Assembly (NCBI GenBank): GCA_965237785.1
Contig: OZ250159.1
Location: forward strand, 4,324,646-4,388,645
Source of the DNA: UBA6522 sp965237785
GTDB lineage: Bacteria; Pseudomonadota; Gammaproteobacteria; Steroidobacterales; Rariloculaceae
DNA: 64,000 nucleotides
Direction: 5' to 3'
The notes beneath the pieces are model-generated. The model saw only the letters and a program-made list of their open reading frames with translations. It was not told the DNA's origin and did no database searches. This document shows positions 53,124 to 63,300 of this stretch, in pieces. Each line of letters opens with the position of its first letter. Position 1 is the first letter of the stretch. The position numbers and the translations under genes are program-made.

Positions 53124-53196
53124 TTTAGTGGAAGCTTTTCGAAGAAGACGCCGCCGAAGAAAACAACAATTTCAGACTGGCAGAATGACTACACTT

Positions 53197-53454
53197 TCAG
53201 ATTGGTGCTGGCAGGTTGAAGTCCAATACGGGAACGTCGACCTCATTGAAGGTGGTCCGGGCAAGGTTGATGAAGGAGGTCTTGCCCGAGCCCCACGGGC
53301 CAAAAACGCCGACTACGAGGCCCTGACTCGCTGGTAATACCAAGACGCGTCGAGCGAAAGACTTGGCCATTCGGGACCTTTGGAGGACATCGTCCTTGGC
53401 GTCTTGAATTGGATGATCGATAGCGATGGCGTTATTGGTCTGTTCGTTGGTCAT
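53197..53454 (-). pseudogene. 5' fragment of a KAP-family P-loop NTPase
   Basis: 85 codons from ATG 53454. QGLVVGVFGPWGSGKTSFIN is the KAP Walker A, and VPVLDFN corresponds to the conserved FNPW strand, where similarity stops abruptly. KAP NTPases are typical of prophages and defence islands. The 3' end, with Walker B, is gone. Confidence 0.75.
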
Positions 53455-53670
53455 GTACGCAAAGTTCAGTCGTCAATTGTGATGATGGTTCTGGACGTTG
53501 GATTATCGTCGAGGATTTCACTTGAATGAAGGGATATTTATTGGACTGTCAGCCTGTTCAATGTGGGGACGTCGCTCCAAGGTATGGTGGAAAATCAGCA
53601 CTGCTCTTGTGGTGCCGTCGCGGGTGATATAGTAATTGAGTAAAACTACTCAGAAGGATAACATAGGTCC
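53455..53670 (+). promoter_or_regulatory. leader of the DUF4143/NACHT operon with hairpin and possible promoter
   Basis: TATAGT (53628-53633) with TTGTGG 15 nt upstream is a weak promoter. A hairpin TGAGTA-AAAC-TACTCA (53637-53652) follows, then AAGGA before ATG 53671. The hairpin could be an operator or leader structure. No gene otherwise. Confidence 0.4.
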
Positions 53671-54939
53671 ATGGAGCCATTTGCACGATCGCAGATTAGG
53701 AGCTTGCTTGAGCGTTTGGGGGAGGAGCCTCAATGGCTGATCGTCATTACGGGACCGCGGCAATGTGGAAAGACGACGCTTGTCCAACAGGCGCTTGCGG
53801 AGATCGGCTGTTTGAACGGTTATGTTTCGGTCGATGAGCCTGCTGGCGCTACATCGGGCACGAGCGGCGCGATTGCTGGTGCTGGGGACGATGAGACAAC
53901 CGTGCGCACGGGTGATGTCAAAGACGAGCAGTGGCTGATCCAAAAATGGGAGCAGGCGAGAGCCAGGCTTGAGGCCGGCGAAGCGGGCCCTGTTCTCGCA
54001 ATCGACGAGATTCAGAAAATTTCGAATTGGTCGGAAACGGTCAAGGGTCTGTGGGATGCGGACCGGCGAAGCGCATGCCCTTTGCATGTGGTTTTATTGG
54101 GATCGGCGCCGCTGCTCGTACAAAGCGGCGTAAGCGAAAGCCTGGCGGGCCGGCACGAGACGATTCGTCTTTCGCATTGGGCGTTCCCCGAAATGGCGCG
54201 AGCGTTCGATGTCGATCTGCCGGGCTACATCTACTTCGGAGGGTATCCGGGTGCGGCATCGCTCGTTCGCGACGAGGAGCGTTGGAGGGCCTTTATTCTG
54301 GGCTCGCTTGTGGAGCCGAATATCGAACGCGACATTCTGGCCATGGAGCGGGTGAACAAGCCGGCGCTGCTTAAACAGTTGTTTGAATTGGCGGCAGTTT
54401 ACTCCGGACAAATCTTGTCCTATACCAAGATGCTCGGACAACTGCACAACGCCGGCAACACCACCACGCTAGCGCGGTACCTGATCCTCCTCTCGAACGC
54501 CGTGCTGGTCGCCGGTCTCCAACAGTATGCCGGTAGCGCCGTCCGTAGCAGGGCGTCCAGTCCCAAGCTGATCGTGCTCAATACGGCACTCATGTCGGCG
54601 CTGTCCGGGTATACGTTCGAGGAAGCGAAGGCGGACCGGTCCTATTGGGGACGTTTGGTGGAAAGCGCCGTGGGTGCGCACCTGTTCAATACCGCGACGC
54701 CGGATATCCGGCTGCACTACTGGAGGGATCGATCCCAAGAGGTCGATTACGTTTTGCAGCTCGGGCGGCGACTCGTGAGCATCGAGGTAAAGAGCGGTCG
54801 GCGCAGGCCAAATCTGATGGGTCTTGCAGCGTTTGCGGAACGCTTTGACGTTACAAGAGAAGTCGTTGTCGGAGAAGGCGGAGTGCCTTTGGAGGAGTTT
54901 CTGTCGATGCCGGCGGGGGCATGGTTCGAATCGCCGTGA
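53671..54939 (+). CDS. AAA_14/DUF4143 ATPase
   Basis: 422 residues. Walker A VITGPRQCGKTTLVQQ (about 25-39), Walker B PVLAIDEIQKISNW (about 108-121), sensor LLGSAPLLVQSG, arginine-containing ESLAGRHETIRL. The C-terminal DUF4143 part ends in a nuclease-like strand pair with acidic and Lys residues (EVDYVLQLG, LVSIEVKSG). This family is widespread with unclear function. It overlaps the NACHT-like gene by 19 nt, so the two probably act together. Confidence 0.85.
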   Translation: MEPFARSQIRSLLERLGEEPQWLIVITGPRQCGKTTLVQQALAEIGCLNGYVSVDEPAGATSGTSGAIAGAGDDETTVRTGDVKDEQWLIQKWEQARARLEAGEAGPVLAIDEIQKISNWSETVKGLWDADRRSACPLHVVLLGSAPLLVQSGVSESLAGRHETIRLSHWAFPEMARAFDVDLPGYIYFGGYPGAASLVRDEERWRAFILGSLVEPNIERDILAMERVNKPALLKQLFELAAVYSGQILSYTKMLGQLHNAGNTTTLARYLILLSNAVLVAGLQQYAGSAVRSRASSPKLIVLNTALMSALSGYTFEEAKADRSYWGRLVESAVGAHLFNTATPDIRLHYWRDRSQEVDYVLQLGRRLVSIEVKSGRRRPNLMGLAAFAERFDVTREVVVGEGGVPLEEFLSMPAGAWFESP

Positions 54940-57900
54940 ACGATTTCGTTCAGCGTACATGTACCGAGATCAAAACCGGCGTACCCAACTCCGGGGGGGA
55001 ACGCACGTCGCTGCCACTCGAGAGGTTCGGTGACGCAGGGGCATATGTGCTCCTCGGGGCGCCGGGATCCGGCAAAACGACGGAGTTTCTCCGGCAAGCG
55101 GAGGAATCGGGAGGGCGGTTTGTCACGGCACGGGATTTTCTCACGTTCGACGACGATGCCGCATGGCACGGCAACACGCTGTTCATCGATGCGCTTGACG
55201 AAGTTCGTGCGGGATGTGCTGACGGGCGGACGGCTATGGATGCGATCCGAGCCAAGCTCGCCCGTTTGGGGTCTCCTCGGTTTCGCCTGTCCTGCCGGGA
55301 GGCGGACTGGTTCGGATCCAATGATCGCCATCATTTGGAAGCCGTATCGCCGGACGGAGGGGTCCGCGTTCTGCACCTTGATCCGCTTTCGGAGGAGGGC
55401 GCAGAAGAAATTCTGGAAGAGAGCTTCAGGATCGACAAGCCCGAAGCGTTTATCAGGTTGGCCCGCGAACGCGGCGTTGACGGGATGCTGATCAATCCCC
55501 AGAGCCTGGGAATGCTGGTGAGAGCGGTCGACGACAACGATTGGCCGTCAACGCGAACAGAAATGTTCGAACTGGCCTGCGGGACGCTGTTGAAGGAGCT
55601 CAACCAGGAGCATTGGATAGCAGTGCCGGAGGTGGCCGATACCGGCGGACTGATGCGAGCGGCGGGCAAGCTCTTCGCGGTGCAGCTATTGACGGGCGCG
55701 GCGGGATACGAACGATTGAATGGCGAGGGAACGCAGGACTTCCTGGCGTTGGAGGAAATTCCGGACGCGAACGTGGATGTGCTCCGTCGTGCGATTCGCA
55801 CAAAATTGTTCGAAATGCCGGACGGGGAGCGGGCGCTGCCCTTTCACCGTCAAATAGCGGAATTCGTTGCGGCCCGATATTTGGCGGACCGGATCGCCAA
55901 GGGGCTTTCGCCCGGGCGGATTCTGGCGCTAATGACCGGTCACGACGGGTCGGTGGTGACTGACTTGCGTGGCCTGTGCGCTTGGCTTGCGGCGCAGAGC
56001 CAGTCGAGCCGAGCGGAACTCATCGCAAGGGATCCGCTCGGAACCGTGCTATACGGTGATGTTCAAGGGTTTTCCGGCGACGAGAAACGCCAGATCCTGG
56101 GGCATCTGGAGCATAGTGCGAAGGACAATCCCTGGTTCGTGAGGACCATTCAGATCGATTCGCGGGTCGGAGACCTGATCTTTCCGGGCGTGGAGGATGC
56201 GTTCCGGGGTCGGACGCTGGATATGAATCGCGATGACCGGCGCCAAGCGTTTGTATTCCTGCTGGTTGAGATGTTTGCGCACGGGAAGCCGATTGATCGA
56301 GTTGCCCGTGGCCTGCTCGACATCATCCAGGATGAAACGTGGTGGCCGAGAATCAGGCACAGGGCGATCGAGGCGTTTGTACGGCAACGGGGCGGGCGAG
56401 CGCGGGCGTTGGCGGACCTGAAGGCACTCGCGCAGGACGTGTACGCGGGAGGGATACCGGACCGCGATGACGATCTGCTGGGTTCTCTGTTGGAACGACT
56501 TTACCCGGATGAGCTGTCGGAATCGGAAGTGCTCGGCTTCCTGAGGGCGCCGAAGCGGCCCGATCAGATCCTGTCGTACGAATATTTCTGGAGCCGCCAA
56601 CTTGCGAAGCGCTCGAGTTGCGACCAAATGGCCCGAATACTCGACAAACTGGTTGAAATGCGCGGCTGGCTGCACGCCGAAGTTTGGGAACATGGACGAC
56701 AGGCGAATATGTTGTGGCGGGTGCCGTCCAATCTTTTGGAGCGATACCTGTCGAACTGTCAGGAGGTGCCGGATCCGCACCGGTTGTTCGACTGGTTGGG
56801 CTTGGCCGGATGGGTGGGCGATTGGAAGTACGATGCGAGACCGGGCTCCCATGCGAGGGACCGTATCTGCGCCTGGATTGGCGAGCGTCCTGATTTGTGG
56901 AAGTCGATCATGGCTCTCGGGCTCGAACACTGTATTGCAGCAATTGAGCGGTCCGAGTCGCACAATTTTGCGCAGTTGATGTGGATGGAAGAGGAACGCA
57001 GGCTTTTTGGTGCACCGCGACCGTCGGATTTCGCGAATTGGTGCCTGGATCAGGCGGTGGCCACGGAGAATTCCACGGCGGCGGCGTGGCTTATGTACAG
57101 GGTGGCAGAAGCCGTACACCGCGGTGACGGCAAGAAGAAATGGCGAAATCTCGTGAATGCCCGCATCGCCGGAGTCGCGGAAATGCAGGGCGCACTCGAA
57201 TTCAGGTTGGCTAAGCTGAATGAATTCGAGGAAGCGGAGCGAAAATCACGAGAGAGGCCTGCACGGAGGGCAAGCGAGCGCCAGTTGGAATGGCAGACGC
57301 TTGTGACGAAATACCAGGTCGAATTGCGCGAGAACCGGGCCAGCCTCCGCTTGCTCCACCAGTTGGCGAAGGCGTATCTGGGTGGATTCGGCGATGTTGT
57401 CGGACGCACACCGCGGGAGCGGTTGAGCAATCTGCTCGGTGGTGACGATGAGTTGGTCGAGACGGCGATGGCGGGTGTCCGTGGAACCGTATCTCGCGAA
57501 GACCTTCCGACGGCCGAAGAGGTGATACGCCTTGGTGTTCAGCAGCGCATGCACTTTCTCTCGTACCCCTTCCTGGCCGGACTTGATGAAATCTTTGAGA
57601 AAATTCCAACCAGGGATGTCTTCCTGTTTGGCAATCAGGGGCGACTGGCACTGGCGATGCACTACAACGTCGCGGTTTGGCCGCGTTCATGGGACGAGGC
57701 GGACGGGAAGCCGAGATGGCTACCGACATTGCTGAAAGATCACCCGGAACTGGTTGCGAACGTGCTGGTCCGAACCGCGAGGTTGAGGCTGCGCAAGGGA
57801 TTGGATTTCTCGCAGCATCTATATGACCTGGCGCATTCCGCGGATCATAAGAACGTTGCCTGTCTTTCGGCCTTGCCACTATTGAGCGCATTTCCCGTTC

Positions 57901-59090
57901 GATGCGCCGAACGGCAGCTTTCGAGCCTGATGCATGTGCTTTTTGCCGCGTGCTTCCACTGCGAACGCGAAATGCTCGTCGAGTTGATCGAAAGGAAATT
58001 GGCCTCGCGGAGCATGAACGTGGCTCAGCGCGTCTACTGGCTTGCCGCGGGAGTGATTGTTCGCCCGGAGCACTATCTGGCGGTGCTGGAATCCTATGTT
58101 GCCGGGAATGAACGGCGCGTCTGGAGACTTGGTCAATTTTTCTCCAGCAGGTTCGATACGCCGCGGGTTTTGATTGAGCGATTGGACGTTGCGGCATTGT
58201 CCTTGTTGATTAGAGTGATCGGCGCTACCCACAGACCGTATTCGCTCGACTCGGATTCCGACGAGGGTGCCAGAGTCACCCTGGGCATGGAGGCGGCAGA
58301 TCGCGTCCACGGATTGATCAATCAACTCGCCGGCAACTCGCGCGGCGAGGCATCCAAACACCTCGAAAGATTGTCCGTGAATGACACCCTCATCGCCTGG
58401 CGCCCTCAACTTGTCGACGCGAAAGACCGTCAAAACGCCCTTCGGCGGGACGCTAGCTTTGTATACGCGGGCGTCGGACAGGTCGTGAACGTGTTGAACA
58501 ACGAGGAACCGGCGAACGTCGCCGACCTCGCGGCGTTGACACTGGAGCAACTGAGACAAACCGCGAGCTTCATCCGCGTCGGAAACACGGACGACTGGCG
58601 CAAGTACTGGAATGTCGATTCACACAATCGCGCTGAGCGCCCGAAACCGGAGAACGCTTGCCGTGACGCGCTGCTGTCCGACTTGCGGCACCGGTTGGGC
58701 CCGTTGGGTATTGACGCACAAAGGGAGAGCAGTTACGCGGACGACAAGCGGGCCGATATCCGCGTTTCGTACGGTGACTTCAACGTTCCTATCGAGATCA
58801 AGAAAAGTTGCCATCGGGATTTGTGGAGCGCCATCAGAAGACAGCTGATTGCCAAGTACACGCGTGATCCGGACGCGGACGGCCATGGAATCTACGTCGT
58901 CTTCTGGTTTGGGGATACGGAACATTGCCGACCGACGCCGGGGACCGGCGGGATACCGATCAGCGCCGCGGACGTTGAGCAACGCCTATTGCATGAACTT
59001 TCAGCTGAGGAAAGGAAAAAAATTGCGATTTGTGTGATCGATGTCGCGAAACCTCACGGCTCTCGTTTGCTGATCGCCAGCAAAAAATGA
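54921..59090 (+). CDS. NACHT-like STAND ATPase with C-terminal PD-(D/E)XK-like domain
   Basis: 1389 residues; GTG 54936, overlapping the previous stop as GTGA, is an alternative start. Walker A LLGAPGSGKTTEFL (about 46-55), Walker B NTLFIDALDEVRAG (about 87-100, the NACHT form), and FRLSCREADWF as sensor. A long helical sensor region runs from ~300 to 1250. The end (about 1269-1320) has a nuclease-like core: RADIRVSYG, VPIEIKKS, and GIYVVFWFGD, giving Asp and ExK in the right order. An ATPase-helical array-nuclease order suggests an anti-phage sensor/effector in one chain. I cannot match it to a named Avs or bNACHT clade. Confidence 0.8.
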   Translation: MVRIAVNDFVQRTCTEIKTGVPNSGGERTSLPLERFGDAGAYVLLGAPGSGKTTEFLRQAEESGGRFVTARDFLTFDDDAAWHGNTLFIDALDEVRAGCADGRTAMDAIRAKLARLGSPRFRLSCREADWFGSNDRHHLEAVSPDGGVRVLHLDPLSEEGAEEILEESFRIDKPEAFIRLARERGVDGMLINPQSLGMLVRAVDDNDWPSTRTEMFELACGTLLKELNQEHWIAVPEVADTGGLMRAAGKLFAVQLLTGAAGYERLNGEGTQDFLALEEIPDANVDVLRRAIRTKLFEMPDGERALPFHRQIAEFVAARYLADRIAKGLSPGRILALMTGHDGSVVTDLRGLCAWLAAQSQSSRAELIARDPLGTVLYGDVQGFSGDEKRQILGHLEHSAKDNPWFVRTIQIDSRVGDLIFPGVEDAFRGRTLDMNRDDRRQAFVFLLVEMFAHGKPIDRVARGLLDIIQDETWWPRIRHRAIEAFVRQRGGRARALADLKALAQDVYAGGIPDRDDDLLGSLLERLYPDELSESEVLGFLRAPKRPDQILSYEYFWSRQLAKRSSCDQMARILDKLVEMRGWLHAEVWEHGRQANMLWRVPSNLLERYLSNCQEVPDPHRLFDWLGLAGWVGDWKYDARPGSHARDRICAWIGERPDLWKSIMALGLEHCIAAIERSESHNFAQLMWMEEERRLFGAPRPSDFANWCLDQAVATENSTAAAWLMYRVAEAVHRGDGKKKWRNLVNARIAGVAEMQGALEFRLAKLNEFEEAERKSRERPARRASERQLEWQTLVTKYQVELRENRASLRLLHQLAKAYLGGFGDVVGRTPRERLSNLLGGDDELVETAMAGVRGTVSREDLPTAEEVIRLGVQQRMHFLSYPFLAGLDEIFEKIPTRDVFLFGNQGRLALAMHYNVAVWPRSWDEADGKPRWLPTLLKDHPELVANVLVRTARLRLRKGLDFSQHLYDLAHSADHKNVACLSALPLLSAFPVRCAERQLSSLMHVLFAACFHCEREMLVELIERKLASRSMNVAQRVYWLAAGVIVRPEHYLAVLESYVAGNERRVWRLGQFFSSRFDTPRVLIERLDVAALSLLIRVIGATHRPYSLDSDSDEGARVTLGMEAADRVHGLINQLAGNSRGEASKHLERLSVNDTLIAWRPQLVDAKDRQNALRRDASFVYAGVGQVVNVLNNEEPANVADLAALTLEQLRQTASFIRVGNTDDWRKYWNVDSHNRAERPKPENACRDALLSDLRHRLGPLGIDAQRESSYADDKRADIRVSYGDFNVPIEIKKSCHRDLWSAIRRQLIAKYTRDPDADGHGIYVVFWFGDTEHCRPTPGTGGIPISAADVEQRLLHELSAEERKKIAICVIDVAKPHGSRLLIASKK

Positions 59091-59337
59091 TGAGTTGAGA
59101 TGGGTAGAGACGCTATAGACCAGTTCAGATGTGTCGGAATTCAGGTAGAAACAATTTAAGACTCAAGAATTTTCGTTCACCGTCTCGGGGCGTTCATTGG
59201 GTGTCAGGTTCTTAGCAAATGGTGTTAGCGAAGAATTGTTTGAGAGCGCAACTTCGCATTGAGTGTCAGAAGTTACGTGTGTGGGCTACCCCTGGTTGAA
59301 GCCATGCCTGCCAGTCGTAGCGGGGCCTCGCCCAAAA
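59091..59337. other. intergenic, nothing supported
   Basis: Lower-GC stretch between the NACHT-like gene and the end of the broken minus-strand gene. No terminator, RNA or gene recognised. Confidence 0.5.
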
Positions 59338-60211
59338 TCACAACATCGATCGAAGGCGCATGAATAGGTCAAGAACGTGATTTAGACTTCTAGCGAGCAC
59401 TATCAGGGCAACGAATACCAAAAGGAGCGGTACGGCCATTTTATGGTTTTTTAGCCGGTTGATGGTGCGGTCATATAGTGTCAGCGGCAAATCGTTGGGC
59501 TGCGGATTCAGGCCCGAACTATCCGTGAATGCGTGTTCGAGGCTGACCGTGACGCAATCGTGGTCGATCCATTTCGGTGAGTCTGGATAACCGTTGGTGC
59601 GTGGGCCGGCGACCGGCGTATGTATAACGTAACCGACGACTTCGGAAATAGTTTTCTTGAGGGGTAACTCGTGTGAGGTCGTTGCTCACCGTGAGTTGAT
59701 TTAGTAGCGCTTCAAGGTTCGGGTAGTCTAGCGACTGCTCAATAGGGGTAAGTCCCCAATCCGGTGAGTCTGGATAACCGTTGGTGCGTGGGCCGGCGAC
59801 CGGCGTATGTATAACGTAACCGACGACTTCGGAAATAGTTTCTTGAGACTCGTGTAGGTCGTTGCTCAATTCTGCGATGGTAACTGGACGGTTCTGGTCG
59901 TTTTCGTACAGAAGGACCAAACGACGTAGCAATCGATCAGCCACTTTCAAGATCGCTCTCGCTTCCTTTAAGTCGATCAGAGGGAGCGCAACTAGATTCA
60001 GGCGGTAGCGCTCTATCGGACCCCAGGTGTGCTGGATGAACTTGTTCTCGAGTTTACGAATTTGGTCGCGTTGATCTTTGAAGTCGATCCTGAAACGCCT
60101 TGCATCCACGCCTTGCTGTGATCCTTGGGACCTCAAGAAGAGTTCTGTCAACAACTGAATTCCGGCAGGGCCGGCCATTTTTGCGAGGCGGTCACGAACA
60201 TCAACTACCAT
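59338..60211 (-). pseudogene. membrane-anchored protein disrupted by an internal duplication
   Basis: ATG 60211 is preferred (AAGGA 7 nt upstream; longer in-frame starts lack one). Residues 1-140 are helical (RDQIRKLENKFIQHTWGPIE, LKVADRLLRRLVLLYENDQN). A segment ending ETISEVVGYVIHTPVAG is present twice. After the second copy the open frame leaves register and stops at 59519. In the frame set by the downstream copy, coding continues to 59338 with a C-terminal membrane span (AVPLLLVFVALIVLARSL). So the ancestral protein was a C-terminally anchored membrane protein. No family recognised. Confidence 0.65.
59575..59869 (-). repeat. direct repeat of about 80-110 bp with 187-bp period
   Basis: 59575-59654 is identical to 59762-59841. 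Similarity continues to about 59688 and 59869 with small indels that break the frame in the 59655-59688 copy. Confidence 0.9.
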
Positions 60212-60344
60212 TTTCGAATCCTTCATGGGTCGCACGAAAGCACGAGATATAACGTTGCGAGCAGCAATATATGCAATGTATTGTGTATCGTTACAGAGTA
60301 CAATATCTGCACGTAGTTTATTGGAGCGTGGTGCTGTGCCTAGA

Positions 60345-63300
60345 ATGCTAGAGAAGTCTACACATCCTGGCACTTTCATCAGGGAACGCGTGCTTCCATC
60401 CGGAATGTCGGTAACGGATGCTGCAAAGCGACTGGGCGTGGGTCGCCCCGCCGTATCGAACCTGCTGAATGGGAAGTCGTCATTATCGCCCAGGATGGCC
60501 GTCAGGCTGGAGAAAACTTTCGGCGCTGACCGTCAGGAACTTATTGATCTACAGGCCGCGTTTGATGCCGATGAGCGGCGCGGGGACGAGAAGTCCATCG
60601 CGGTTCGAGGCTATGTTCCGGGGTTTTTGACAATCAAAGCCGAGCACATCCATCAATGGCCGGACGGCAATCTGGAGGCCCGTCACCTGTTGCCGGTGCT
60701 TCTGCGCAAGCTGGTGCATTCAACCGGCCACGATTTGATTGAGGTTGATTTCCCGGGCTACGACAATGCAGAGCGCCGGAGTCGGGACGGCAAAATTGAA
60801 GCGGGTGCGGCGACGGCGTGGATTCCCGAGGGAAAATCGTGCTGGGAGTTCGGCGTTAATCAGAAGCCGGGCAGCAAGGCAGAGGGTGACTATTTGGCCC
60901 GTGTTCGTTCTGTCTCGCCGTCCGAGCGGCAAAAATGCACCTTTGTTTTTGTCACACCACGCAACTGGCCTGGGAAGACTGAATGGGTCGAGAGCAAGCT
61001 CGCTACTGGAGACTGGAAGGGGGTGCGAGCGTACGACGCGAGCGATCTTGAGCAGTGGCTGGAAGAGTCGGTCGCTGCGCAGATTTGGTTTGCCAAGACA
61101 CTCGAAATGTCAGCTGAAGGATGCGAGGCACTCGATAGATTCTGGCGGCGCTGGAGCGCGGCAAGCGAACCAAAACTCACGCCCGCGATATTCGAGTCTT
61201 CGATTACGGCGCACCGCGACACCATTAAGGAATGGCTCGAAAACGAAAGCGTACGCCCGTTGCTGGTCGCGGCCGACTCCAAAGGCGAAGCTCTAGCGTT
61301 TCTTGCGTGCATCTTTCAAGACAATTCTATCGAGCCGCGATGGGGAGACGTGGCGGCGATTTTCGAATCGGCGGAGACCCTGCGGAAACTGGCGGCGTCG
61401 TCTGCACCGTTCATTCCGATCGTTTGCACTGAAGAAGCCGAACGCGAGCTGACCAATGTCTATCGCCAGCACCATTGCATCGTCGTTCGTCCCCGGAATG
61501 CCGTTGATTCAAATCCCGATATCGCGCTTGAGATGTTGGACCAGGACGGATTCGTGAAGGCTCTTTCCACCATGGGGATCGAGGACGACCAGGTCGACAA
61601 ACTCTCGCGGGAATCGGGACGCTCACCGACCATCCTGCGGCGACGACTCTCATTGGTGGATGCCATCAGAATTCCAGAATGGGCTCAGAATGTGGAGATT
61701 GCGAGGAGTTTGATTGCGATGGCCTTGATTGGCGCTTGGCACGCCAATTCTAAAGCGGACCGTGACGTTGTTTCTGTCCTGGGCGATAGGCTCTATGAAG
61801 AAATTGAAAAAGACATCGCGCCCATGCTGGAGTTCGATGATGCGCCCGTTTGGTCCGTCGGGCAGTATCGCGGGGTCGCCTCCAAGATCGACGCGCTGTT
61901 CGCAATAAACGGGCAGGTTACCGGAAAGGAAATTAATGAATTCTTTTTGCTCGCTGAATATGTACTTTCCGAGACCGATCCAGGACTCGAACTGCCGGAG
62001 GACGAGCGATGGACCGCAGTAATTCATGGCAAGGTGCGTGATCACTCGGACGCGCTACGTAAGGGCATTTGTGAAACGCTGGTTATTCTCTCCGTGCATG
62101 GCAATAACCTGATTCGTGATCGTTTGGGAATTGATGTTGAGACACGCGTTTTTTTACTTATCGAAAAGCTGCTTACACCGCTAACGCTAGAGAAGCTGCT
62201 CTCCTACGACCATGACCTTCCGCTTTTTGCGGAGGCCGCGCCTGAGGCGTTTCTGCAAGTGCTTGAGCATGACTTGCAACAACCTCAGCCAGTCGTTGTT
62301 GGCCTGTTGCAGCCTGCCGACAGCGGCCCGTTCGTTAGATGCTGGCGGTCTGGACTTCTGTGGGCGCTGGAATGCCTTGCGTGGAAAAACCTGACACGCG
62401 TGTGCTGGATACTCGCACGGTTATCGAAAACGGTGATCAATGACAACGTGGTCAACAAACCGATCACGAGCCTTGGGGCGATTTACAGGTTTTGGATGCC
62501 TCAGACAGCCGCTTCGCTCGAAGAACGGATGAGGGCGCTTGAGGTGCTGACGGAGCGGTTTCCGGATATTGGTTGGAAGATCTGTATGGATCAGCTTAAC
62601 CCTGGTGACAGGATGGCTGTTGCAAGCTACCGGCCACGATGGCGGAGCGATGCGTCCGGTGCAGGCCAGCCCGTTAAAACACCAAACGATATCAGGGAAT
62701 TTAACGAATTTACCCACAAGGCGCTCAACCTTGTGCTCGCATGGCCAGAGCATAATGAGGAAACGCTCTACGAGCTTGTGAAAGTAGTAGAAGAAATGGA
62801 CGAGAAAGACCAAACAACGGTTTGGGATCTGGTCGACACGTGGGCGACTTCTGAATCCGATGACAGGGCAAAAGCGGATCTCGCTGAGGAAATTCGCCGG
62901 TTCGCGCTCACGCGCCTCGGGCAACGGCGTGGCGTGAATGACGCGATAAAGGACCGGGCGCGCGCAGCGTGCGCGCGTTTGCAGTCGGGCGATACGGTCA
63001 TTCAGCACGCTTGGCTGTTTGCCCGTCACAGGATTGATCTTTCGACTGACGATACCTATTCATTGGAGCACTATGAAAAAATCCGCGAGCTTCGAGCCAC
63101 GGCAATGACGGCGATATGTGGGGAACGCGGGTTTGAAGGTGTGATGGCAGTCCTCTCCGCTGGAGGCGTGGCCGATATCGTGGGAGATAGCGCTGCACAA
63201 AGTATTACCGACTTCAGCGCACGGACTGGTTTTTTGCAGAGATGCCTGCCAGTCGCCGGCGGCCTTGAGCGGCAAATTGACGGCTGCATGCGGGGCTTTC

